Source of the DNA: Micromonospora yangpuensis
Lineage (GTDB): Bacteria > Actinomycetota > Actinomycetes > Mycobacteriales > Micromonosporaceae
Direction of reading: 5' to 3'
Assembly (NCBI RefSeq): GCF_900091615.1
Contig: NZ_FMIA01000002.1
Location: 4,898,001 to 4,962,000, forward strand
DNA length: 64,000 nucleotides
In this document: positions 42,734 to 52,274 of the stretch, piece by piece
Numbering within the stretch: position 1 is the stretch's first letter
Layout: every line of letters starts with the position of its first letter
Translations under genes and position numbers: made by a program
Notes under the pieces: generated by a model
Told to the model about the DNA's origin: nothing
The model's database searches: none
What the model saw: the letters and a program-made list of their open reading frames with translations, nothing else

Positions 42734-44176
42734 TCACCAGCCGGTGTAACAGGTCACCGGCACGCTGTAGAAGTCCCGGGCGTAGCCGCCCTGCTCCCGG
42801 GGCCCGTGGTTGGAGGCCCCGGTGCCACCGAACGGCAGGTGCAGCTCCGTACCGGCGGTGGGCAGGTTGACCGAGACGATGCCGGCGCGGGCGTCGCGTT
42901 TGAACCGTTCGGCCGCCGACAACGACCCGGTGACGATCCCGGCGGACAACCCGTACGGGGTGTCGTTGGCGACGTCGATCGCCTCGTCGAGGTCGTCGAC
43001 CCGGATCACGCAGGCGACCGGGCCGAAGATCTCCTCCCGGGCCAGCCGCATGTCGTTGCGGGCACCGGCGAAGAGGGTGGGGCGCATGAACTGCCCCTCG
43101 TCGGGCCGGTGTGCCCCGCCGGCCACCACGCGCGCCCCCTCGGCCAGCCCGACCCGGACGTAGTCGAGGTTCTGGGCCAGCTGTCCGGGGCTCACCACCG
43201 GGCCGAGCTGGCTGGTCGGGTCGAGCGGGTCGCCGACCCGCAACGCGTCGGTCGCCTCGGCAAGCGCCGCGACGAACCGGTCGTGGATGCCGGCCTGCAC
43301 GATCAGCCGGCTCGACGCCGTGCAGCGTTGACCGCTGCTGAAGAAGCTGCCGTCCAGGGCGCAGCGCACCGCCACGGCCAGCTCCGCGTCGTCGAGGACC
43401 ACCAGCGGGTTCTTGCCCCCCATCTCCAACTGGAACCGCTTGTTGCCGTGGGTGAGGCACTGGTGGGCCACCTGGGCACCGGTGCCGGTGCTGCCGGTGA
43501 AGGAGATGCCGTCCACCCCGGTCGAGGTGAGCAGTTCGTCGCCGACCTCACCGCCGGCCCCCATGACCAGGTTGAACACGCCGGGTGGCAGGCCGGCGGC
43601 GGTGATGATGCGGGCGAGTTCCCCGGCCGAGGCGGGGACCAGCTCGGCCGGCTTCAACACGACGGTGTTGCCGTAGGCCAGCGCGGGGGCGACCTTCCAC
43701 GCCGGGATCGCCATCGGGTAGTTCCACGGTGTGATGATCCCGATGACGCCCAGCGGCCGGCGGCGGACCTCGGCGTGCACCCGGTCGCGGGTCGACGGGT
43801 ACACCTCGCCGGAGGGTTGCAGCAGCTGGTGGGCGTAGTACCGGAAGGTCTGGCCGGCCCGGGTGACCTCTCCGCGCGCCTCGCCGAGCAGCTTGCCCTC
43901 CTCGCGCGCGAGCAGCACCGCGAGCTCCTCGACCCGGTCGAGGATGGCGCTGCCGACCCGGTCCAGCAGCTCCATCCGGTACCCGACGGGTTGCCGGGCC
44001 CAGTCGGGCTGGGCGCCACGGGCGGCCTCGATCGCCGCGCGTGCGGTCTCCCGACCGGCGCGGGCGTACTCGCTGACGACCTCGTCGGGGCGGGCCGCAC
44101 CGGTGTTGGGGCGTCGCTCGCCGTCGACCCACTCGCCGCCTACCAGGTTGAGGTGGTACGGGACCGCTGTCATCAC
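42734..44176 (-). CDS. NAD(P)-dependent aldehyde dehydrogenase
   Basis: A 480-residue ALDH superfamily enzyme with the nucleotide-binding/active-site sequences ITPWNYP and FTGSTGTG, the general base Glu (LEMGGKNP, about 250) and the catalytic Cys (SSGQRCTA, about 284). It oxidises an aldehyde to the acid; the substrate is undetermined. GTG 44176 or ATG 44173 both overlap the upstream stop at 44173-44175. Third in the minus-strand operon. Confidence 0.93.
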   Translation of the reverse strand: MMTAVPYHLNLVGGEWVDGERRPNTGAARPDEVVSEYARAGRETARAAIEAARGAQPDWARQPVGYRMELLDRVGSAILDRVEELAVLLAREEGKLLGEARGEVTRAGQTFRYYAHQLLQPSGEVYPSTRDRVHAEVRRRPLGVIGIITPWNYPMAIPAWKVAPALAYGNTVVLKPAELVPASAGELARIITAAGLPPGVFNLVMGAGGEVGDELLTSTGVDGISFTGSTGTGAQVAHQCLTHGNKRFQLEMGGKNPLVVLDDAELAVAVRCALDGSFFSSGQRCTASSRLIVQAGIHDRFVAALAEATDALRVGDPLDPTSQLGPVVSPGQLAQNLDYVRVGLAEGARVVAGGAHRPDEGQFMRPTLFAGARNDMRLAREEIFGPVACVIRVDDLDEAIDVANDTPYGLSAGIVTGSLSAAERFKRDARAGIVSVNLPTAGTELHLPFGGTGASNHGPREQGGYARDFYSVPVTCYTGW

Positions 44177-45255
44177 CGGTCACCGGCCACCGCGACGAGC
44201 GTCTGGTCCAGCGGACCGGGCTCCTCGGGAAAGTGGCAGGCCACCTGGTGGCCGCTGCCGGCGGCGGTGGTCAGCACCGGCTCCTGGGTGGCGCAGACGT
44301 CCTGTGCCTTCCAGCACCGGGTCCGGAAGCGGCAGCCGCTGGGCGGGCTGAGCGGGCTGGGCACGTCGCCGGTGAGGATGACCCGCCGGCGTTCGGTCTC
44401 GACCAGGGGGTCGGGGATCGGCACCGCCGAGAGCAGGGCCTTGGTGTACGGGTGCTGCGGCCGGCGGTACATGTCCTCGCACTCGCCGACCTCGACGACG
44501 GTGCCGAGGTACATCACGGCGATGCGGTCGCAGAGGTGCCGGACCACGGCCAGGTCGTGCGCGATGAACATCATGGTCAGCCCCAGGTCCTCCTGCAGTT
44601 GTTCCAGCAGGTTGACGATCTGGGCCTGGACCGAGACGTCCAACGCGGAGACCGGTTCGTCGGCGACGATGAAGTCCGGGTTGCTGACCAGGGCCCGCGC
44701 GATGCCCACCCGTTGACGTTGCCCGCCGGAGAACTCGTGCGGGTAGCGCTCGTGCCACTGCTCGCTGAGCCCGACCAGCTGCATGGTCTCCACCGCCTTG
44801 GCCCGCCGCCCCGCGGCGGAGAGGTCCGCGTGCACCAGCAGCGGCTCCTCGATCAGCTCTCCGATGGTCATCCGGGGGTTCAGTGACGCGTACGGATCCT
44901 GGAAGATCATCTGCATCCGGCGACGCATCGCCCGCATCCGACCCCGGCTCAGGGTGGTCAGCTCGGTGCCGTCGAAGGTCACCGTGCCGCTGCTGGGCTT
45001 GAGCAGCTGCAGGATGGCGCGGCCGGTGGTGGACTTGCCGCAGCCGGACTCCCCCACCACTCCGATGATCTCGCCGCGGCGGATGTCCAGGTCCACCCCG
45101 GACACCGCGCGCAGTCGGGCCGGTCGCAGCTTGCCGCGTACCGGCACCTTGAAGTCGACCGCCAGGTCACGCACCCGCAGCAGGGTCCGGTCCGGCGCGG
45201 TGCGCTCGTCCGGCGCGGCGGACCGGGTGGCGGTCTGGTCCGGGGCTTCGGACAT
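44173..45255 (-). CDS. Oligopeptide ABC transporter ATPase, OppF/DppF type
   Basis: A 360-residue ATPase with Walker [10 protein letters not shown], signature FSGGQRQRV, Walker B FIVADEPVSALD and the C-terminal Cys-rich oligopeptide-type extension (GCRFRTRCWKA...). ATG 45255 has GGAGGAGAGC upstream and overlaps the previous stop. It should energise, with the next gene, the permeases encoded divergently at 46977-48822 and the binding lipoprotein at 53222-54838. An in-frame extension to 45405 has no support. Confidence 0.92.
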   Translation of the reverse strand: MSEAPDQTATRSAAPDERTAPDRTLLRVRDLAVDFKVPVRGKLRPARLRAVSGVDLDIRRGEIIGVVGESGCGKSTTGRAILQLLKPSSGTVTFDGTELTTLSRGRMRAMRRRMQMIFQDPYASLNPRMTIGELIEEPLLVHADLSAAGRRAKAVETMQLVGLSEQWHERYPHEFSGGQRQRVGIARALVSNPDFIVADEPVSALDVSVQAQIVNLLEQLQEDLGLTMMFIAHDLAVVRHLCDRIAVMYLGTVVEVGECEDMYRRPQHPYTKALLSAVPIPDPLVETERRRVILTGDVPSPLSPPSGCRFRTRCWKAQDVCATQEPVLTTAAGSGHQVACHFPEEPGPLDQTLVAVAGDR

Positions 45256-46298
45256 CAGCTCTCCTCCGTCGAGAGATAGGGACGCCGGTCCTCGGTGGAG
45301 AGCCAACCGCCCTCGCTGGCGGGTCGCATGCCCCAGCACCGGGTCAGCTGGCCCCGGTCCGGTGTCTCCCAGGTGGTGACCAGTTCGGGCACGCCGCCCT
45401 GACACGTCTCGCGGACGTGCCGGCAGCGGGGGGCGAACCGGCAGCCGGCCGGCATCTCCGACAGCTCCGGCGGTCGGCCGGCGATCGGCCGCAGTTTGCC
45501 CCCGCGCACCAGGTCCAGCCGGGGCACCGAGCCCAGCAGACCCCAGGTGTAGGGCATCTGCGGGCGGTGGAACAGGTCTACCGTCTCGGCCCGTTCCACG
45601 ATCTGGCCGGCGTACATCACGTTCACCCGTTCCGCCATGCCCGCCACCACCCCGAGGTCGTGGGTGATGAACAGGACGGCGGTCCGGGTCTCCAACGCCA
45701 GCTCGCGCAGCAGCTCCAGGATCTGGGCCTGGATGGTGACGTCGAGCGCGGTGGTGATCTCGTCGGCGAGGATCAGCCGGGGGTTGCAGGAGAGCGCCAT
45801 CGCGATCATCACGCGTTGCCGCATACCGCCGGAGAGCTGGTGCGGATAGGAGCTCAGCCGGGTCTCGGCGGCCGGGATCCGGACCATCTCCAGCAACTCG
45901 ACCGCCCGGAGCCGGGCGGCGCGGCGGTTCATCCCCAGGTGCAGCCGGAGCGACTCGGTGAGCTGCCGGCCCACGGTGAGCACCGGGTTCAGCGAGGTCA
46001 TCGGGTCCTGGAAGATCATCGAGATGCCCTTGCCGCGCACCGCCCGCAGCTCGCGGGGGCGCAGCCGCAGCAGGTCCTGCCCCTCGAAGATCACCTGACC
46101 GCCGGTCACCTCACCGGCCGGCGGGACGATCAGGCCCATGATGGACTGCGCGGTGGCCGACTTGCCACAGCCGGACTCGCCCACCAGGGCCACCATCTCC
46201 CCCGCGTCGACGGTGAAGGAGACACCGTCCACAGCGGTCACCGAACCCCGTGCGGCACGGAATTCGGTACGCAGGTCGCGCACCTCCAACAAGGCCAT
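45255..46298 (-). CDS. Oligopeptide ABC transporter ATPase, OppD/DppD type
   Basis: A 347-residue ATPase with Walker [10 protein letters not shown], signature LSGGMRQRV, Walker [13 protein letters not shown] and the Cys-containing C-terminus ([14 protein letters not shown]). In OppD proteins the usual DEPT is common; here it is DEIT. ATG 46298 follows GGGGG. First gene of the minus-strand operon and divergent from the Lrp-type regulator, so its promoter lies within the shared 46299-46423 region. Confidence 0.92.
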   Translation of the reverse strand: MALLEVRDLRTEFRAARGSVTAVDGVSFTVDAGEMVALVGESGCGKSATAQSIMGLIVPPAGEVTGGQVIFEGQDLLRLRPRELRAVRGKGISMIFQDPMTSLNPVLTVGRQLTESLRLHLGMNRRAARLRAVELLEMVRIPAAETRLSSYPHQLSGGMRQRVMIAMALSCNPRLILADEITTALDVTIQAQILELLRELALETRTAVLFITHDLGVVAGMAERVNVMYAGQIVERAETVDLFHRPQMPYTWGLLGSVPRLDLVRGGKLRPIAGRPPELSEMPAGCRFAPRCRHVRETCQGGVPELVTTWETPDRGQLTRCWGMRPASEGGWLSTEDRRPYLSTEES

Positions 46299-46352
46299 CG
46301 AACCCCCTGCAGCTTGGGACACCTGAGCGTCGCCTTTCGTCAACCAGGAGTG

Positions 46353-46381
46353 TTGCACAGACGATGTTCGTCGTCTAGGCT
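46353..46381 (+). promoter_or_regulatory. Promoter of the Lrp-type regulator with internal operator
   Basis: TTGCAC (46353-46358), 17 bases, TAGGCT (46376-46381) fits a housekeeping promoter. The dyad GACGA-TGT-TCGTC (46360-46372) fills the spacer, an ideal place for autorepression. CGTCGTC and CGACGAAT submotifs lie alongside. Confidence 0.6.
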
Positions 46382-46423
46382 CCCGACAGCGACGAATACC
46401 GCCACCAGATTAGTTGGAGCAAC

Positions 46424-46954
46424 ATGGCATCCAAGGGCTCGATCGACAAGGATCGCAGCATCATCCGGGAACTCGTCCAGGACCCGAGGCAGACAAACGT
46501 CGCGTTGGCGGCGAAGGTCGGCCTCTCCGAGGGATCCGTCCGCCGGCGGATGGAACGACTCGTCAACGACGGTCAGCTCCAGTTCGCCGTGATCCCCAGC
46601 GCCGCCTTCATGGGCCGCCCGGTGCACACGCTCTTCGAGATCCAGAGCGCCCCCGGGGCCACCGAGCAGCTCATCGAGAAGCTCGCCGGAATGCCCGAGA
46701 TCTCGTACGTCTACCACGTCACCGGGCAGTTCGACATCATCGCCGTCGGCTACTTCGCCTCCAGCAACGCCATGCGCCGGTTCTGGACCGAGCGGCTGGG
46801 CCACCTCGACGGGGTGATGGAGAGCCGGTCGGTGATGGTGCTGCGGGTGGCCAAGCGGGCCCACGAGTGGGCCCGTGACATCGCCGTCACCGGGGACGCC
46901 GAGTCCGCCTGGGACACCGAGAAGGATCCCGGCACACCCGGGTCCGAGATCTGA
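46424..46954 (+). CDS. Lrp/AsnC-family transcription regulator
   Basis: A 176-residue regulator with an N-terminal helix-turn-helix (about 5-55, NVALAAKVGLSEGSVRRRME) and an AsnC-type ligand/oligomerisation domain (about 65-145, including VTGQFDIIAVGYF). Members sense amino acids or related acids. It lies between divergent transport and catabolic operons. Its promoter holds a GACGA-N3-TCGTC dyad that also occurs upstream of the dipeptidase operon (56024-56036). ATG 46424 is preceded by TTGGAGCAAC. Confidence 0.9.
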   Translation: MASKGSIDKDRSIIRELVQDPRQTNVALAAKVGLSEGSVRRRMERLVNDGQLQFAVIPSAAFMGRPVHTLFEIQSAPGATEQLIEKLAGMPEISYVYHVTGQFDIIAVGYFASSNAMRRFWTERLGHLDGVMESRSVMVLRVAKRAHEWARDIAVTGDAESAWDTEKDPGTPGSEI

Positions 46955-46976
46955 TCAGAGGCGGAGAGACGAGCCC

Positions 46977-47924
46977 ATGCTGCGCATCACGCTGATCCGC
47001 CTGTTGTCGGTCATCCCGGTCCTGCTCGGCATCTCGGTGATCTCGTTCCTGGTGATCCGGATGATCCCCGGCGACGTGATCAGCTCGATCATGGGGCAGG
47101 ACTTCGGCGATCCCGCGGTCGAGGCGGAGATGCGCCGCTACTTCGGGCTCGACGTACCCGTCTACGAGCAGTTCGTCAGGTGGCTGGGCGCTCTCGTCCA
47201 GGGCGACCTGGGCACCTCGATGCGTACCGGCCAACCGGTGCTCGAAGAGATCATGCAGCGTTTCCCGTCCACCCTGCTGCTCGCGGTCTCGGCGCTGCTG
47301 GTCTCGATCCTGATCTCGGTCCCGCTCGGGGTGCTCAGCGCCACCAGGCGCAACGGTCTGCTCGACGCCAGCACCCGGGTGGCGTCCCTGATCGGGCTCT
47401 CCGTGCCGAACTTCTGGTTGGGCATCCTGCTGGTCTACATCTTCTCGGTCTCGCTGGGCTGGCTGCCGTCGCAGGGCGCCGGGGAGGGTGAGGGCTTCCT
47501 GGGCAGCCTGAAGTACCTCATCCTGCCCGCCGTCACCCTCGGCGCCAGCCTCGCGGCGATCAGCATGCGGATGACCCGCTCCAGCATGCTGGAGGTGCTC
47601 AACCAGGACTACGTGCGTACCGCCCGCGCCAAGGGGCTGGGCGAACGCGCGGTCATGGTCCGGCACGCGCTGCGCAACTCGCTGATCCCGGTGGTGACGG
47701 TGCTCGGCATCCAGGCGGGGGCGCTGCTCGGCGGCACGGTCATCGTCGAACAGGTCTTCGCCTGGCCGGGGCTGGGCACGATGGTCATCCGCGGCATCAG
47801 TCAACGCGACTACCCGGTGGTCCAGGGCACCCTGCTCTTCCTGGCCTTCTTCTACGTCGTGGTCAACCTCCTCGTCGACCTGCTCTACACCTACCTGGAT
47901 CCGAGGTTGCGCAGTGGTCACTGA
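46977..47924 (+). CDS. Oligopeptide ABC permease, OppB/DppB type
   Basis: A 315-residue permease with six transmembrane helices, the N-terminal LLSVIPVLLGISVISFLVIR typical of DppB, and the EAA loop ARAKGLGERAVMVRHALRN (about 210-228). ATG 46977 follows GGCGGAGAGACG; the longer in-frame extension is not supported. It overlaps the next permease by 11 bases and follows the regulator by 22 bases in the same operon. Confidence 0.93.
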   Translation: MLRITLIRLLSVIPVLLGISVISFLVIRMIPGDVISSIMGQDFGDPAVEAEMRRYFGLDVPVYEQFVRWLGALVQGDLGTSMRTGQPVLEEIMQRFPSTLLLAVSALLVSILISVPLGVLSATRRNGLLDASTRVASLIGLSVPNFWLGILLVYIFSVSLGWLPSQGAGEGEGFLGSLKYLILPAVTLGASLAAISMRMTRSSMLEVLNQDYVRTARAKGLGERAVMVRHALRNSLIPVVTVLGIQAGALLGGTVIVEQVFAWPGLGTMVIRGISQRDYPVVQGTLLFLAFFYVVVNLLVDLLYTYLDPRLRSGH

Positions 47925-48822
47925 AGTCGTTGCCGGCGGTCGTCCACCACAGACCGCTTCCCCCCGGCCCGTCGGCCGCCGCGGTGGCCAGTTGCTGAAG
48001 CTGATCAGCCGGGACAAGGCCGGGCTGGTCGGGTTGGTGATCGTGGTGCTGATGACCGCGGCTGCCATCCTGGCCCCGCTGATCGCCCCCTACGACCCGA
48101 CCGCGATGAGCAACCAACGCCTCGCCCCGCCCGGCGGCGACTTCCCGCTCGGCGCCGACGAGGCCGGGCGGGACCTGCTCAGCCGGGCGCTCTACGGCGC
48201 GCGGACCTCGTTGACGGTCAGCCTGATCGTGGTGACCTGCGCCGGGGCGATCGGCGTGCTGCTCGGTCTGCTCGCCGGCTTCTACCGGGGCTTCCTCGAC
48301 GCGATCATCACCCCGGCCACCGACATCATGTTCTCCTTCCCCACCCTGCTGCTGGCGCTGGCGGTGGTGGCCGCCCGGGGGCCCGGCACCGAGAACCTCA
48401 TCCTGGCCCTGGTCATCGTCTTCATCCCGAGCTTCGCCCGGATCGTGCGCGGCACCGCGATGTCGGTACGCCGGGAGCCGTACGTGGAGTCCGGCCAGGC
48501 GGTCGGGCTGAGCAACTTCCGGCTCATCTACAAGTACATCCTGCCCAACTCGGTGGCCCCGATCGCGGTGCAGTTCACCACCAGCCTCGCCTACGCGATC
48601 CTGATCGAGGCCTCCCTGGGCTACCTGGGGCTCGGCGTGCAGCCGCCCCAGCCCTCCTGGGGCTCGATGCTCTCCAGCGGTAAGTCGTTCATGGAGCTGT
48701 CGGTCTGGCCGTCGGTGGTGCCCGGGGTCTGCATCATGATCGCCGTCCTCGGCTTCAACCTGCTCGGTGACACCCTTCGCGACGTGCTGGACCCCCGACT
48801 GCGGGGCCGGTCCAGCCGCTGA
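47914..48822 (+). CDS. Oligopeptide ABC permease, OppC/DppC type
   Basis: A 302-residue permease with DppC features: an N-terminal helix, LGADEAGRDLLSRALYGART, and the EAA loop GQAVGLSNFRLIYKYILPN. GTG 47914 overlaps the preceding gene. It would form the channel with the OppB-type protein. Confidence 0.93.
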   Translation: MVTEVVAGGRPPQTASPRPVGRRGGQLLKLISRDKAGLVGLVIVVLMTAAAILAPLIAPYDPTAMSNQRLAPPGGDFPLGADEAGRDLLSRALYGARTSLTVSLIVVTCAGAIGVLLGLLAGFYRGFLDAIITPATDIMFSFPTLLLALAVVAARGPGTENLILALVIVFIPSFARIVRGTAMSVRREPYVESGQAVGLSNFRLIYKYILPNSVAPIAVQFTTSLAYAILIEASLGYLGLGVQPPQPSWGSMLSSGKSFMELSVWPSVVPGVCIMIAVLGFNLLGDTLRDVLDPRLRGRSSR

Positions 48823-48842
48823 CCCACGAGGAGCACGCGCAC

Positions 48843-51038
48843 GTGGAATCGATCGACGACCATCTGGTACGCCAGCTCACCGGATGGTCCACCGGCCAAC
48901 CGCTGCCCGAGGAGACCTCGCCGGGCGTCGACGTCGACCCCGGTCTGCTGCTGTCCTACCTCGACGCCCAGCTGCAGAGCCGCCACCTCGACCTGGCGTT
49001 GCGCTGGTTGCAGGCGCAGCGGGAGGGGTTCTACACGATCGGTTCCAGCGGTCACGAGAGCAACGCCGCGGTCGCGCTGGCGCTACGCCCGAGCGACCCG
49101 GCGCTGCTGCACTACCGCTCCGGCGGCTTCTACGCCGCCCGGGCCGGTCAGGTGCCCGGCAGTACGCCGATCTCCGACGTGCTGCACTCCGCCGCCGCGA
49201 GCCGGCAGGACCCGATCTCCGGCGGGCGGCACAAGGTCTTCGGCCACCGGGGACTGAACATCATCCCGCAGACCTCGACGATCGCCTCCCACCTGCCCCG
49301 CGCGATGGGGTTGGCGTTCGCCCTGGGCCGGGGCACCGGCGACACCGGATACCCGGCCGACGCCGTGGTGGTGTGCAGTTTCGGTGACGCCTCGGCCAAC
49401 CACTCCACCGCCGCCGGTGCGTTGAACGCGGTGGGCTACAGCGCCCACCAGGGCCTGGCGATGCCACTGCTGTTCGTCTGCGAGGACAACGGCATCGGGA
49501 TCAGCACCCGGTCCCCGCGCGGCTGGGTCCAGCGGATGCTCTCCGGGCTGCCCGGCATCGACTACGTGCCGGCCGACGGCACCGACCCCGCGCACCTGCT
49601 GGCCACCGCCGCCGACGTGGTCCGGCGGGTCCGCGCCGAACGTCGTCCGGCCGTGCTGCACCTGCGGACCGTACGGTTCATGGGGCACGCCGGCTCCGAC
49701 GCGGAGCTGGCCTACCGGACCCGGGCCGAGATCCTCGCCGAGTACGCGCTCGACCCGATCCTGGCCACGGCGGCCCTGCTCGCCCGGGAGCGGATCCTGA
49801 GCCCGGCGGAGACCCTCGCCCGTTACCAGGACGCCCGCGAGCAGGTGATGGACGCCGCCCGGTCGATGCTCGGCCGGGTCGAGCGGCTGGCCAGTCCGGC
49901 GGCGGTGACCGCGCCGCTGACCACCCGGCGGGTGCCCGAGGTGAGCGCGGCGGCCCGGCGGGCCGACCCGGACCGGGAGCGGTCCTTCGGTGGCCGGCCG
50001 CCGGAGTCCCGGGGTCCACTCACCCTCGCCCAGTCGATCAACGCGGCCCTGCACGACGCCCTGCTCACCTGGCCACAGACCCAGGTCTTCGGCGAGGACG
50101 TGGCCCGCAAGGGCGGGGTGTACGGGGTGACCCGGGGGCTGCGCAGGTCCTTCGGTGCCGCCCGGGTCTTCGACACGCTCCTGGACGAGCAGACCATCCT
50201 CGGGGTGGCCCTCGGCGGGGCGTTGGCCGGCACGCTGCCGATCCCGGAGATCCAGTACCTCGCCTACCTGCACAACGCCGAGGACCAGCTGCGGGGTGAG
50301 GCCGCCTCGCTGCGCTTCTTCTCCGCCGGGCAGTACGGCAACGGCATGGTGGTGCGGATCGCCGGGCTGGCGTACCAGAAGGGCTTCGGCGGGCACTTCC
50401 ACAACGACAACTCGGTGGCCGTGCTGCGCGACATCCCCGGCCTGGCGCTGGCGGTGGCCACCCACCCGGCCACCGCCCCGGCGCTGCTGCGCCAGTGCCT
50501 GGCCCTGGCCGAGCAGGAGGGCCGGGTCTGTGTGTTCCTGGAACCGATCGCCCTCTACCACCGGCGGGACCTGCACGTCGATGGCGACGGCGGCTGGCTG
50601 GCCGACTACCCGGCGCCGACACGCTGGGCGGCGACCGAGAACCCGCTGGGTGAGGTCCGTACCGTTCGGCGGGGCACCGACCTGGCGCTGGTCACCTTCG
50701 GCAACGGCGTACCGATGAGCCTGCGGGTGGCCGGGGCGCTGGCCCGGCAGCGTCGGGTCGACGCCCGGGTCGTCGACCTGCAGTGGCTGTCGCCGTTACC
50801 GGCGGCGAGCCTGCGCGCCGCGCTCGGCGGGATCGACCGGGTGCTGGTCGTCGACGAGACCCGGGCCGGTGGCGGTGTTTCCGAGGCGGTGGTGGCCGCC
50901 CTGGTCGACGGCGGGTTCACCGGCCGGATCTCCCGGGTCAACAGCGTCGACAGCTACGTGCCCCTGGGCCCCGCCGCCGACCAGGTGCTGCTGGGCGAGG
51001 ACGAGGTACGGGCCGCCGCCGACGCCCTGCTGGACTGA
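48843..51038 (+). CDS. 2-oxoacid dehydrogenase E1, fused alpha and beta subunits
   Basis: A 731-residue thiamine-diphosphate enzyme. Residues 1-340 resemble the E1 alpha subunit (GHRGLN, then a cofactor-binding stretch FGDASAN to CEDNGIGIS, with GDA in place of GDG). Residues 385-731 resemble E1 beta (FGEDVARKGGVYGVT, LDEQTILGVALGGA, VDETRAGGGVSEA). Such enzymes decarboxylate branched-chain or other 2-oxo acids. No E2 or E3 gene is in the window, so those subunits must be encoded elsewhere. GTG 48843 follows GAGGAG. Last gene of the plus-strand operon with the Lrp regulator and permeases. Confidence 0.9.
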   Translation: MESIDDHLVRQLTGWSTGQPLPEETSPGVDVDPGLLLSYLDAQLQSRHLDLALRWLQAQREGFYTIGSSGHESNAAVALALRPSDPALLHYRSGGFYAARAGQVPGSTPISDVLHSAAASRQDPISGGRHKVFGHRGLNIIPQTSTIASHLPRAMGLAFALGRGTGDTGYPADAVVVCSFGDASANHSTAAGALNAVGYSAHQGLAMPLLFVCEDNGIGISTRSPRGWVQRMLSGLPGIDYVPADGTDPAHLLATAADVVRRVRAERRPAVLHLRTVRFMGHAGSDAELAYRTRAEILAEYALDPILATAALLARERILSPAETLARYQDAREQVMDAARSMLGRVERLASPAAVTAPLTTRRVPEVSAAARRADPDRERSFGGRPPESRGPLTLAQSINAALHDALLTWPQTQVFGEDVARKGGVYGVTRGLRRSFGAARVFDTLLDEQTILGVALGGALAGTLPIPEIQYLAYLHNAEDQLRGEAASLRFFSAGQYGNGMVVRIAGLAYQKGFGGHFHNDNSVAVLRDIPGLALAVATHPATAPALLRQCLALAEQEGRVCVFLEPIALYHRRDLHVDGDGGWLADYPAPTRWAATENPLGEVRTVRRGTDLALVTFGNGVPMSLRVAGALARQRRVDARVVDLQWLSPLPAASLRAALGGIDRVLVVDETRAGGGVSEAVVAALVDGGFTGRISRVNSVDSYVPLGPAADQVLLGEDEVRAAADALLD

Positions 51039-51045
51039 ACGCGCC

Positions 51046-51086
51046 AAGGAGCGGCCCACCCGGTGGCACCGGGTGGGCCGCTCCTT
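51046..51086. terminator. Bidirectional terminator, 18-bp perfect stem
   Basis: AAGGAGCGGCCCACCCGG and its exact complement flank the loop TGGCA, between the convergent stops at 51038 and 51093. Confidence 0.9.
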
Positions 51087-51092
51087 CGCCGG

Positions 51093-52073
51093 TCAGTACC
51101 CCAGTTCCGGCTGACGCTTCGTGCCGGTCAACGGCTCACCGGCCAGGTACCTGTCGAAGTTGTCGCAGAAGTCGGCGTAGAGCCGTTGCAGGTTGCCCGA
51201 GCCCCGGAACGACGTGTGCGGGGTGATCGTGGTGTTCGGCAGGTCCCACAGCCGGTGCTCGGCCGGCAGCGGCTCCTGTTCGAAGACGTCGAGCACGGCC
51301 GCGGCGATCCGGCCCTGCCGCATCGCGTCGACCAGCGCGTCCTCCACGACCAGCGCGCCCCGGCCGACGTTCACCAGGACGGCGGTCTCCGACATCGCCG
51401 CGAAGTGCGCGGCGTCGAAGAAGTACCGGTTCTCCCCGGTCAGCGGCATGGCCAACACCACCGAGTCCGCCTCGGCCAGCAACCCGAGGTGGTCGGCGAA
51501 GGGCACCACCCGGTCGAAGCCCTCGGCGGGGGTGCCCGCCCGGTTGACCCCGATCACGGTGACGCCCAGCGCACGGGCCCGCCAGGCCACCTCGCGTCCG
51601 ATCCCGCCGGTGCCGAAGACCAGCATGGTGCTGCCGATCAGGTCCCGGCCGACCAGGCGGATCCACTCCCGGCGCTGCTGCGCCGCCCGCAACGCGGGGA
51701 ACTCCCGCTGGTGCATCAGCACCGCGCCGATGATGTACTCGGCGATCGGCACGTTGTACGAGTTGCCCGAGCGGGTGTAGACCAGCCCCTCGTCGAGGCG
51801 GCGGCGCATGATGTCACCACCCACCCAGTCGAAGCCGGCGGCGGTGATCTGGACCCAGCGCATCCCGTCGCACTTGCTGAGCAGCTCGTCGAAGATGTCC
51901 TCGTTCATCGCGCTGCGCAGGATCACCTCGGCGTCGAGGTACTCCGTCCGGACCGGCTCGTCGTCCGGCACCGAGGTGAACCGGCAGTGCGGGTAACGCT
52001 CCCGCAGCTGCGGCAGCAGCTCGGCGAGGTTCGGCGTGATCAGGACGTGCGGTCCCGCGGTGGTAGCGGTCAC
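51093..52073 (-). CDS. D-2-hydroxyacid dehydrogenase
   Basis: A 326-residue NAD(P)-dependent D-2-hydroxyacid dehydrogenase with the Rossmann motif FGTGGIGREVA, catalytic Arg (NVGRGALV, about 238), Glu (EQEPLPAEH, about 267) and His (TPHTSFRG, about 285). It is only distantly similar to the paralogue at 41773. GTG 52073 overlaps the tautomerase-like stop (GTGA). Last gene of the dipeptidase operon. Confidence 0.92.
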   Translation of the reverse strand: MTATTAGPHVLITPNLAELLPQLRERYPHCRFTSVPDDEPVRTEYLDAEVILRSAMNEDIFDELLSKCDGMRWVQITAAGFDWVGGDIMRRRLDEGLVYTRSGNSYNVPIAEYIIGAVLMHQREFPALRAAQQRREWIRLVGRDLIGSTMLVFGTGGIGREVAWRARALGVTVIGVNRAGTPAEGFDRVVPFADHLGLLAEADSVVLAMPLTGENRYFFDAAHFAAMSETAVLVNVGRGALVVEDALVDAMRQGRIAAAVLDVFEQEPLPAEHRLWDLPNTTITPHTSFRGSGNLQRLYADFCDNFDRYLAGEPLTGTKRQPELGY

Positions 52074-52270
52074 GACTTCTCCTGCGCACGCTTCCGCTCG
52101 TTGTACGTCAGGCCGCCCTTGGCCCAGTTGTCGTACGACACCTCGTAGAGCAGGACGTGGGTGTTCTCCCGCGGGGAGCCGTACTTGACCAGCACGTCGG
52201 TCAGCTCGGCGATGATCGCGTTCTTGGTCTCCTGGTCGCGCTTGCCGATCTCGGCACGGATGATCGCCAT
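52070..52270 (-). CDS. 4-oxalocrotonate tautomerase-like protein lacking Pro1
   Basis: A 66-residue protein fitting the tautomerase superfamily in size and pattern (MAIIRAEIGKR, then HVLLYEVSYDNWAKGGL). Tautomerases use the N-terminal Pro left after Met removal as catalytic base; here that residue is Ala. Ordinary tautomerase chemistry is therefore doubtful unless another start or residue is used, and no better start is visible. The ribosome binding site GGAGAA overlaps the upstream gene's stop. Confidence 0.85.
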   Translation of the reverse strand: MAIIRAEIGKRDQETKNAIIAELTDVLVKYGSPRENTHVLLYEVSYDNWAKGGLTYNERKRAQEKS

Positions 52271-52274
52271 GGTC

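Noticed and set aside
46875..46976. N-terminal extension of the OppB-type permease
   Set aside because: The extra 34 residues overlap the Lrp-type gene and are Pro-rich; ATG 46977 gives the standard permease start.
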